A DNA stretch of 64,000 nucleotides from Reticulitermes speratus. Taxonomy: Eukaryota > Arthropoda > Insecta > Blattodea > Rhinotermitidae. Where the stretch lies: contig JAJKFL010000011.1 of the NCBI GenBank assembly GCA_021186555.1, positions 10,316,001 to 10,380,000 on the forward strand, in the 5' to 3' direction. The position numbers and the translations under genes were made by a program. The first letter of the stretch is position 1, and every line of letters starts with the position of its first letter. A model generated the notes under the pieces. It did not search any database, was not told the DNA's origin, and saw only the letters and a list, made by a program, of their open reading frames with translations. This document shows, piece by piece, positions 48,726 through 58,720 of this stretch.

Positions 48726-51614
48726 CTGAGCAAGTATTTATGAATCTGAGCTTCAAATGTGTACGAAGAATTCGCCACACCTTGATTTGCCTTCTAAATT
48801 CTTGGGTGTGTCTCAAGGTCGAGAAAATGTGTTAAATAAGGCAAGATGCAACTAAAATGTTTCATTGCATTTGAACTTCAATATTCTGGCAGCAATTCTG
48901 ATGACAAAATCAGCATTGTTTAGGCAGATGTTCAAGAATGTGACTGACCAGCTTTCTTGCTTATCATGGATGGAACACAGTACCTCCTACTTCACAAAAC
49001 TCAGATTTTTGCACACATCATTTGCTAATGACACTTAAAAGAATTCTCCGTACATTAACTTACAAATCTGAACATACATAACATTCACTGTATATGAATA
49101 TTAGGCCTTTCCCCTGGCACTAACAATAAAATACACACAAACACAAAGGCAGTCATCATACTCATAGGCATAGGAAAACACACACTCCATTTAAGTGGGC
49201 TTGTTTGCCAGTACTGTGGCTGTGCTTTTGCTGCTGAGTAATTGGAATGGTCACTATCTTCTTTTTCACCTCTCATTACAGATGGCTTTGGCACACTTGT
49301 GATATGTACTAAACTGAACAGTGTTCATTCATAATACTTTTCAAAGTACATGCCATGGAAAAAATGTGGCCAAAAGTTTACCAAAAACAGCCCACATCAA
49401 CAGTGCTGTGTATAAGAACAAACAGAATAGAGGAAAAATTCTGAATGACAGGTTCAATGCTCAAAGAATGTTCTCTGATAATGCAAGGTTTACATTAAGA
49501 GCATGATAGTCAAAACAGAAAATGTGTTACAAAAAATCCCCACACATTTCCTAAGTTCCTTTACGCCACCTTAAAGTTGGGGCCTGGTGGACAATGATGG
49601 TGCATCAAGATCAAAGAAACCATGTCCATTGAAGAAACAAGGAACTGTTACCTTAAACCAGCACCAACATTCACGGAATTAACAGAAGATAAAATGCAGG
49701 ACAATCCTCTTTCTTTGCAAGTATTGGAAGATCTCTGAAGAGAAATTGTTAACATCTCAAAGCAAGTGCACCACCAAGTTTAATGAAATATTTTCAGAAG
49801 GTAGGAAACCTGCTTACAAGCTGGATGTGGCACTTCAAGACTCTTCTATGAAGGTAAAATGAATTACAAAAGAAGCATAGGTTCTAAACTCTGGATGGAT
49901 GCAGGCTTCATATGCGACACTTCTGTGACAGCGCCCATGTTCAGGCATGGTAACACTCTCTGTAGTGGCTCAGCCACAAATCACAAATCTGTTCTCGACC
50001 CTTGCATTGACAGCAGAGCAAGGATGCCTTGCATACCCAGTGTTTGGTATTAATGGGTAAAGTGACAGGCTTGTTACACATATACAGATGAAGTCATTAT
50101 CTCAACAAGCTGTTACAAAAAGTAGCTACCAATTTAATACATTATGAACTACATTTGGAATAGTGGAATGAATTCAGACTTTCAGAGTGCAGTATAAACT
50201 TGATATTTTCCTCCACTCACATGACCGTTAAAAATGTTCCATAAGCAAACCAACTTAAACAGACCAAATACAGAACAAAGATATATTCATAATTACCCCT
50301 TCAGAAATATATTCATAATTATCCCCGAGGTTTAACCAAATTTAGTATAAAGTTTTAATCTTTCAACACATAGTGAAGGACAAGATGTTACATCTTTCAG
50401 TTCTACATTATTTATTTATATCTGCCAACCTACACCTGCTCTCCTACATCTAACCTCTGTATCTACAGGCAACATTCGATACTGCAACGTAGGATACTGA
50501 AATTCTTGTGCTAGGTACTAAGACCCTATTGTGGGCCAGGCAAGCCCAAGTTTCTCTAGTACTTTACAGAAGAGGAAATAATATGTTGCACATGATAACA
50601 ATCATGATCACATCAACCACATATCTATATTAAATTAAAATACAAGCTTTCCCTTAACATGCTCATGCTCTCCATACTGTCCATATAAAAAATAAACTGA
50701 ATCCTGCACTGGCATTAAATATTTGGACATACTGCACCCTTTGGCACCAGAATTAAATTTCTGGTGCAATCTGCAAAACCCTGCATTTGGATTACAGGAT
50801 TTATTTTTGTCATGCAAATTCTTACCCCCCCCCCCCCAAAAAAAACTGTGCACAAAATGGCCATAATTGGCTACTACACACGCTGCACTGTTAGGGAACG
50901 GAACCCAGCACCCTCCCACGCTATGTATACGTTTCTCGGCGCCAAACAGTTATTTAGATACAAAGCTTTATTTACCTGAATCTAGGAAGTTCTCCAAACT
51001 ATACTAGACATATGAGTGCATGTTTCAAATATAAACACGTCACTGCATATTCTACACATTTCACCTTCCCAACAAATCACACCGGCTGCGTTTCAACCTT
51101 CAAATAATCACCGATTATTGTAAAGCTTGGCTACTTAACATCAATGATGGAGGTAACAGAAACCCAACAGATTACTTCAAACTCATTTTTCCACTGGTGT
51201 TGAACATAATGCTAAAATACAAGAATTCCAATTTTTTGAACATTAGAAATTTAACATAAGAAATGCCTGACATGTACCGCCCATTTATTGGCCTGCTTCC
51301 GAGAAGTCATATGCTGCAGCTACAAAACTATAAATAAAAACGCCCCATCATGTCGCTATACAGAACCACAAACCTCAAGAATATACATACTACTACATGA
51401 ATTTTTCTAGTGTGCTTCTGTGAAATGGACTGTGGTTCAGTCTAACTTGAAGGAAAAAGCAAATGACTCATCTGCATGACTAATCACTCAAAGCACCTCA
51501 CTACTTATTTACTGTTAAGATTATTTTCTTTAAGACTTGAAACAACCTACTTTCATCTCACCTGGCTTCCCATACTTTCCTTAAACAATTAAAATAATAC
51601 TAGTAATAAATATG
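48726..51614. other. Anonymous DNA
   Basis: No exon supported. A run of 13 C at 50825-50837 precedes an A tract. Frames around 49560-49870 (FTELTEDKMQDNPLSLQVLEDL) looked protein-like but have no splice or homology support. Confidence 0.3.
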
Positions 51615-51616
51615 TA

Positions 51617-52916
51617 CGAGGTGTGGTAGAAAAGTAATGAGACTGATTTTCTTTTAACCATGAATTATATTCTTTTTACAAATCAAGGTTATCCCCTTCA
51701 AAATAGTTCCCTTGGGCAGTTACACAGCGACAGAGGCCTTGTTTCCATTGTTCGTAGCAGTGCTGGAAGGCTTCTGCTGGAATACCTTTCAGCTCGTCGG
51801 TTACGCTCTTCTGGATATTATCCAAAGTACCAAAATGGCGCCCTTTCAAGTGGTTTTTGAGCCGGGGGAATAAAAAGAAGTCACAGGGGCTGAGATCCGG
51901 CGAATAGGGGGGCTGAGGAACCACAGGAATGCTTTTGTCTGCCAAATATTCATTGATGGAAACTGCCGTGTGACATGGGGCGTTGTCGTGGTGCAGCATC
52001 CAAGTGCGTGCAATGCCTGGTCGCACACGTGCCACCCTTTTCCTGAGTCTTTCAAGGACTTCCCGATAAAAAGTTTGATTGACAGTTTGTCCTGGTGGCA
52101 CAAATTCCTTGTGGACGATCCCCTGACTCAAAAAAACAAATGAGCAGCGATTTGATTTTGGATTTGCTCATTCTCGCTTTCTTGGGACGGGGAGAGTTTG
52201 CAGTGTGCCACTCCCAACTTTGGCGTTTTGTCTCGGGGTCATACTCCAAAATCCATGATTCATCACCTGTGATAATGCGACTGAAGAATTCTGGCTCCCT
52301 CTCAAGGCGGTCCAGAAGATCAAGACACACATCCCTCCGATTGGCCTTCTGCTCAGTCGTGAGTTTCTTTGGAACCATCTTGGCGCACACTTTTCCATGC
52401 CCAAATCCCGTGTTAAAATTTGATGGACGGTAAACCGGTTCAAATTTAACTCACTACTGATCATTCTCAACGTCAATCGACGATCTGACCTCACTCTTTC
52501 CACATTGTCGTCCGTTTTTGAAGTTGAAGGTCTTCCCGCACGAGGTTCGTCTTCCACTTGTTCTCGGCCTTCTAAAAAGGACTTGTGCCATCTGAACACT
52601 TGTGCCCTGGATAGGGAATGTTCTCCATAAGCCCTTTGTAACTTTTCATAAGCCACAGTAGCGGATTCGCCAAGCTTCACACAAAATTTGATGGCACAAC
52701 GTTGCTCAAACATTTGCCGGTCCATTTTCGTAATGCACCTCACAAACACAACTTCACTTCAGACGCTCTCAACAATCGTGCAGCAACTGTAGCAAGTTCA
52801 AACTTGTACTGAGTCTACGGCAGGCGTTAACCTAACTGCCATGTGAAGGGGGAGGCAGCAGCGTTGTCGGTTCATGCACAGCGTTGTCAGTCTCATTACT
52901 TTTCTACCACACCTCG
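51617..52916 (-). mobile_element. Full-length mariner, 1300 bp
   Basis: The 30-bp terminal inverted repeats (starting cgaggtgtggtagaaaagta) are identical between the two ends and flanked by TA (51615-51616, 52917-52918). The length equals a complete mariner. The transposase gene is on the minus strand and disrupted by two frame changes (see next entry). Identical ends argue for recent insertion. Confidence 0.95.
51676..52725 (-). pseudogene. mariner transposase (mauritiana-type), two frameshifts
   Basis: It starts MDRQMFEQRCAIKFC with the HTH (YEKLQRAYGEHSLSRAQVFRWHKSF), the DEPRAGRPSTS linker and the second HTH (LTLRMISSELNLNRFTVHQIL). After GMEKCAP the frame changes near 52380 and continues KMVPKKLTTEQK, ITGDESW (first catalytic Asp), WEWHT. 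A second change near 52130 leads to GIVHKEFVPPGQTVNQ, WMLHHDNAPCHT (second Asp) and YSPDLSPCDFFLFP (third Asp). The last two Asp are separated by 34 residues, the mariner DD34D signature. It ends GNYFEGDNLDL. About 349 codons in total, the expected length. The frameshifts would block function. Confidence 0.9.
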
Positions 52917-52918
52917 TA

Positions 52919-53735
52919 TGCCACATGTTGTAAATAAGTTCAGCTTCAATCAGTGTCCATTCTTCAGTGGATGCAAACCTATGTCACCAAAGCTTGTGTA
53001 TTCCTGGACTGCAGTTACTAAACTAACCTAAAACATGATCAGAACTCCACTCCTCCCTTACATATCAATTGTGGTAGCAAATTAACCTCCACCCATTATT
53101 CTAGATGTCATAAAATCAACAGAAATACTACCAGAATCTGATAAGTTGGACACCTGTCAATCCACTGAAGCTGCTCTCAAAACACAAGAAACCTTGACAA
53201 CTATCAGCTCCATTCTTCACATATCAAACTGTCAGATATAATTTTCTGATATTAAAAACTCCCTGTTATATATGAACACATGGTATACAGGACTGACTCT
53301 GTATCACAACACAATGATGATAATGTATAAACGTATTTCACATTAGATACATATATATCCTACAGTTCCTAGAGGAACAATCACTGTCTGAATGATGACA
53401 TTTTACTATTCACATGAAAGGTAAATTTTATTACCTACACCAGTGACAAGACATATGCAATGTTATTTTAGAAACAACTGCCGCTAAAACACAGAGCCAT
53501 TATACAAGGCTTTTATTAACAATAACTGATCAGGAATTAAGCTATCACAGAACTAAACGGTTGGCAGGTATATTAACTGTACTACCTGTATGTCACTGGG
53601 GAGGACTAATATCTTTAAGAAATCTAAAGTAATACAGTAACTCTCCCTTCTTGCAGGACTTGTACATGAGGAAAGGCAATGCATAACCACTTTCAGCAAT
53701 GGTTGTGGAAGTTGAGGATGCAATCTACAATGGCT
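52919..53735. other. Anonymous DNA right of the mariner
   Basis: Nothing recognised up to the possible 3' UTR of the minus-strand gene. Confidence 0.3.
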
Positions 53736-53752
53736 CGTACTTTTTTATCATG

Positions 53753-53758
53753 TTTATT
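53753..53758 (-). terminator. Candidate poly(A) signal for the NonA-like gene
   Basis: Plus-strand tttatt is AATAAA on the minus strand, about 630 bases downstream of the stop codon at 54384-54386. The motif is common in AT-rich DNA, so this is only a candidate. Confidence 0.25.
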
Positions 53759-54383
53759 GACTAAAAAAATAATTGAACAAATATGTGATACAGAAATTGT
53801 GTGGGTAAATCTACTGCTCTACAAATATTGCCTGAAACAAAATGACGTTCTCTGATGTCAAAAGGAATAAAACATACAGCTATTACACAATAAGCCTAAC
53901 TACTCATACATGGGGGAAAAAAAAAACTTTCTGTCCATCATCATGTGAAATGAATTATCTTCCACAAAACATGTACACATTTCTTTAATGTGAATATTGC
54001 TACTAGCAGATGACAAACACAAACTCAGAATTTTAGTCTTATATCTTGTCTCAAATTTTATGACAATCATATTCCTGAAACTTTCTCCTGCAATCTGACA
54101 AGCCATCCTCAACTAACTAGAAGGTACAAATATGTAGTATTTGGGGAAATGTAAAACACACTACAGTTCACCGTCTCAAAACTACTTCTCTTCATGTCGG
54201 TCACTTTTAGCTTAAAGTAATGAAGATACACAAAGAGGGTTTCATTCTTGATACATGGGATTATCCAATCATAACACCCACAGGTAAGACACATACTTCA
54301 AAAAAGTCAAGATGACTAAACACTTCACAACACATCTTCCCATGAGATACTGAACCCTCATAAAAATCATTCATCCAATACAT

Positions 54384-54584
54384 TTAATAACGCCTTCTCT
54401 TGGAGGGGTAATCATCAGCACCTCTGCGATCAGCTGGGCCCCAACGCCCACGAGGGTTTCCACCCAGAGAGCCACGGGGCCCACTGCTATTAGGTCCCCC
54501 CAGATCTTCCCGCATGTCGCCACGCCCGCCAGCTTCATATCGCCCTGCGCCACGGTCGTAAGCATCCAAGAACGATTTTGGATC
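54384..54584 (-). CDS. Terminal exon of a NonA/NONO-like (DBHS) RNA-binding protein
   Basis: After an acceptor reading aactgttag (AG at 54586-54585), an open phase-0 exon of 66 codons plus TAA encodes DPKSFLDAYDRGAGRYEAGG, an RGD/RG- and Gly/Pro-rich segment with GPRGSLGGNPRGRWGP, and the tail DDYPSKRRRY. Vertebrate NONO ends in PNKRRRY, and insect NonA proteins have a Gly/Arg-rich tail, so the terminal KRRRY (a nuclear localisation signal) after low-complexity RG repeats is the main evidence. DBHS proteins bind RNA, regulate transcription and splicing, and in flies affect vision and courtship song. The exon is markedly more GC-rich than its surroundings, and codon usage looks constrained. 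Upstream exons with RRMs and coiled coil were not found before 64000. Another RG-rich hnRNP is possible. Confidence 0.5.
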   Translation of the reverse strand, partial: DPKSFLDAYDRGAGRYEAGGRGDMREDLGGPNSSGPRGSLGGNPRGRWGPADRRGADDYPSKRRRY

Positions 54585-55788
54585 CTAACAGTTACCAACC
54601 AATGTTGAAGCCGACACAAAGTGTACAATGTCCCACAGAACAGTTCGTGCAATACGGAATTGCAACAGTGGCGAGTCCAGCAGCATCATCATCATTATCA
54701 CATAGAAAGAAATGGGGAGAAAAAGGTTGTTAGAGGTTTCCATCAGCACCAATATTCCTCTTATTAACTTTCCAGTTATAATTACTATTTCACAAAATAA
54801 GACAAAGAAGTGTGTTCATATTATAACCGCAGAATACACTCACATCTGTGGCTAAAATATGAACTTTCATCTCCTCTTCTATAAATAAGGACCAAGAAAT
54901 ATCCAAACACTTGAATGTCACACATAATATGATCAACTAACTAGTACCAGCACCACTTTCACAAACTCAAATCCCAATTCAAACTGATAAAAATCACACA
55001 GAAGTTGGGCAATTATTTCAGGTAATAGTACCATATTTGTCTAAATAACAGTTGTAAGATTTAAACACGCAATACATCAGGATCTTGGAATACATCCACT
55101 GCCCCGAACACAATTCAGTAAACTACTTATGTATGTCCCTCAACCAATATAAACCTGCATAAACTTAAAACTGAATATCCCTTTAATCAACATCTTTTCA
55201 AATGCTTCAAATTCCATACAGAATTTTCAGTTCAGCAAAGACATAACTGAAATACTAATGTCAATGGTAGGACCACAACACCAACCATGTGAATACAACC
55301 TACCATTCTCTGCAGTGGATACAATGAAAATTGGGTGTGCTTCACTTTCCATCGACTCTGACAAATTAATCCCACAGCATGTCATACAGTGTGGAAAATT
55401 TAATATCATGCATAGACAGCCACGGTCATTATGCAACTGAGTAAGCAATTCTGAATTTCAGTTCAATTTGTATCAAGTCACATAAATGTTAGTAATGTTT
55501 CAGCTAAAAGATACAATATCAAGGATGGAACTTAACACCCAACTACCAACAACATGTCGAACATGTTACACATAAAAAATCATCATTTTAGAAATGTGGT
55601 TTTTGAAGTTAGGGCCACAGAATTCACATACCATTGTAATCATTCTCCAGGCTGTACATTCCCAATTATACATTATGGCAGAAGTCATTCACAAAGATAC
55701 ATGAACCTTAAGCTCAGATGTTACAATTCATCATAAAACACTATCCTTCAATGCAGATAAAGTAATGCAATACAGTCCTCTATATTAC
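54585..55788 (-). other. Presumed intron upstream of the terminal exon
   Basis: AT-rich, no recognised exon or element up to the mariner insertion at 55791. Confidence 0.35.
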
Positions 55789-55790
55789 TA

Positions 55791-56720
55791 GGTGCGCCCA
55801 GAAAGTAATGCAACGCATTTTTTTTCTCGGCCCAATTTTGTTGGATAAAAATGATATTTTGCGTGCTGTATCTTTAAAATGTCCCGCGTTTATGCACATA
55901 GGCGCAATGTTTCCCGCTGGATAGCAGCGCAGTAGTGAGCTTTCAAAATGGAGTCTGCAAGTGACGTGCGTTCTAAACAGAGAGCAGTAATTGAGTTTCT
56001 TTTGGCAGAAAACGAAACGAGTGAATCAATTCACAGGCGCTTAAGAAAGGTCTATGGAGACATGGCAGTGGATAAAAGCACCGTCAGCCGTTGGGCGAAG
56101 CGATTGGCGTTATCAGAACAAGGACGGGGCAGTTCCCTCAGCCGGCAAGATCATGGCGACAGTCTTTTGGGACTGTGAAGGAGTCATTCTCATAGACGTG
56201 TTGCCCAGTGGCCAAACGATCAACTCGGACGTCTATGTGGAAACACTGAAGAAGCTAAAGAAGCGTTTCCGGAGAGTTCGTTCCCATAAAGATGCGACAA
56301 AAGTGCTTCTTCAACACGACAATGCGAGGCCACACACAAGTCTGCGTACCCGAGAGGCCATCACAAAACTTCAGTGGACTGTCCTGCCTCATCCACCGTA
56401 CAGCCCGGATCTGGCTCCTTCCGACTACCATCTTTTCGGTCCCTTGAAAGGTGCAATCCGCGGAAAGAGGTTTGAGGACGACGAGGAAGTCATTGCTGAA
56501 GTAAAGAGGTGGTTGCGACAGAGACCTGCAGAGTGGTACCGCGAAGGCATACAGGCTCTCGCATCTCGGTGGCGTAAGGCCAAAGATTTAGAAGGAGACT
56601 ATGTTGAAAAATAGGTTTAGGTAGCCAAAGATTCATGTAATGATGTGACATATTTGAAGTTTTAATAAAATCAATTGTGAATGAGAAAAAAAATGTGTTG
56701 CATTACTTTCTGGGCGCACC
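55791..56720 (+). mobile_element. Young, internally deleted mariner (930 bp)
   Basis: The 38-bp terminal inverted repeats begin ggtgcgcccagaaagtaatg and differ at one position. They are flanked by TA (55789-55790, 56721-56722) within a palindromic ctag context. The near identity of the repeats indicates recent movement. The element is about 350 bp shorter than a complete mariner because the transposase middle is missing. If the NonA-like call is right, it sits in an intron of that gene, in the opposite orientation. Confidence 0.95.
55948..56614 (+). pseudogene. mariner transposase with central deletion
   Basis: It starts MESASDVRSKQRAVIEFLLA, with the first HTH to residue 53 (RRLRKVYGDMAVDKSTVSRWAKRL). 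At about 56125 the sequence jumps, with a frame change, to the AGKIMATVFWDCEGVILIDV segment that normally follows the first catalytic Asp. The second HTH and the ITGDEx(W) motif are therefore gone. The rest is well preserved: VLLQHDNARPHTS (second Asp), VLPHPPYSPDLAPSDYHLFGPLKG (third Asp, 34 residues on), and ASRWRKAKDLEGDYVEK before the stop at 56612-56614. It cannot be active, but its ends could be moved by a related transposase. Confidence 0.9.
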
Positions 56721-56722
56721 TA

Positions 56723-58084
56723 GTACATGCAGCCCTTGTTTTATGCCATTTGTGTTGGAAAACAGCCAAAAATAAAGAATGGGTACTTCAAACACAATAT
56801 TCCCATATGAAATAATGGACTATGTGAAGGTCTGGAGAAATCGTACAGGTCTCTTCGTACATGGTGTGTGTTCACACACACACACCATTAATGACACTGA
56901 TGTTAGTAAAGAAATAAAAAATATTCATTCTTACCCTATGTAAATTAGAAAGGAATTGTAAACTTGTGTACACTTACGTTAAATGCTGAATGACTTTTTC
57001 GCATTATCATTAACTGTGGCAATGTGTTCACCATTTTCAAGCCAAACTACTGCACATAATCTGTCTTCAATACTGATTGCTTTTCACTGTTTTTTCGTTT
57101 TGGGATGTAGATCCATTTGTCATTCATTCTGACACTGTTAAATAAGGCAAATAAACACACGACAGAAGAGCACTGTGAACTAAACAATGAGTGCAGTGAC
57201 GAGAGGTTAACTATCTCGGCAGTGCCGTAGCGTGCAACCAACCTAAGTGTTAAACCAAAAACCAGATGTTAATTAAAAAGTGGCATAAATTTCCAAGGGG
57301 CAATAAAGCAAAAAGGTGTAAAACTAAGGACTACATGGAAATGATAATTTCCCTTATATGAAAAGACACAGTGGTAGCCCAAACTCATACAATTTCAAAA
57401 AGACAGAAAGGACAGTGACATACCATGCACCATTCACCTGTACTTATTATTTTGCAGCAAAGTATCATTGTGATGTTACTACACCAATAAACAGTAGACG
57501 TTATATGCCAGGATGATATCCCAATAATACAATTAGAAACAGGTTAACTCATGATGAAATCGACGTCCATACGGAGATCTTTATTTGATCTTCTAGACTA
57601 CTTTCCGTAATGGGAGATCACCATGCTGTGTCTCTCCCTCTACAGTGATTTTCACAAAACTTGGTATAAATGCTGTGACACTGGAGGCAAATCCAACAAT
57701 AGTACCATTTCTTATAACCAGCAATAACAAGGTGAATGCCAAACTCATGAAAGAAGTGCAGCTTGTGTACCCAAATGATGTATCATGACAGATCCTTAAA
57801 CAACAAGCAACTATTTTTACACATTGCATACACAATGTAAAATAACATTACAAAGTCACAAATCTTTCCTTTAGTTTTTGATGTGATGGCAGTAGGTAAT
57901 GAAAAACAAGTACTAGGCATGTGAAAATGCCACATATAAAAAGGGCAGTTACCCACATACATGTCACGAAGGCATAAAGGGGGAGATGATGTACAGTCCT
58001 GCTAATTACAGACGTCTGATTTATGTAGTCATCCCACTGTGTTGATCAATGTAATTAATAACTATAAAATCCAAATATATCCAC
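56723..58084. other. Anonymous DNA
   Basis: A short (AC)n tract at about 56874-56884. No exon or element recognised. Confidence 0.3.
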
Positions 58085-58720
58085 AACGTAACTGCCAGAG
58101 GACAAGCCTCACAGTAGACCAACTTCTGTGAATGCTGAAACAATTTCAAAGGTGAAGGTGCTGATGCATGCTGACCAGCGGATAACTATCAATGAGGTTG
58201 TGAATGAAGTGGGCATCTCATATGGATCAGCACAGGCAACTCTGACAGAAGAACTACAGATGAGATGAGATGAGATGAAATGAGACAGACTGATCCTGCA
58301 TCACGACAATGCCCAAGTCACACGGCTATGTCGTGCAGCAACTTATGGCAGGAAAACAAATCACACTCATGCCACAGCCACCGTATTTGCCAGTCCTCAC
58401 ACCCTGTGACTTTTGACTCTTCCCTAGACTAAAAATGGGGCTTCTGGGTCAATGTCTTTGACACTCGAAGACACCAAATGCAAAGCGACAGCCAGCCTGC
58501 GCAACACGCCAAAGGAGGTTTTCCAGAGTGCTTCAAAGCATGGCAAAACTGCTGGAGCAAGTGTCAGCACTTCAAGTACTTAAGTTTTACAGCTGAAGTC
58601 TGGGAACTTCTTGACAGACCTGATGTATCTGGATTGTGGTGTTCCATAATTGATGCTGGCATAAGCTGGTTACTTCTTACGAATGTGACGAACACTGCCA
58701 CATAAAGAGGAACAAAAAGG
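58085..58720 (+). mobile_element. mariner relic missing its middle
   Basis: It opens SVNAETISKVKVLMHADQRITINEVVNEVGISYGSAQATL, the second mariner HTH (GISYGSxxxIL). After a (GATGA)n tract at about 58258-58285 it passes straight to LILHHDNAQVT, corresponding to WLLHHDNAPAHT. Then MPQPPYLPVLTPCDF, with one frame change, and a C-terminal TPKEVFQSASKHGKTAGASV (AIPKEEFQKCFEQWKxRWxKCV). The first catalytic region is deleted at the repeat. The 5' HTH half and terminal repeats were not recognised. Confidence 0.65.

Noticed and set aside
49560-49870. Protein-like plus-strand fragments (FTELTEDKMQD, SLQVLEDL)
   Set aside because: Stops interrupt every frame and I could not match them to a family.
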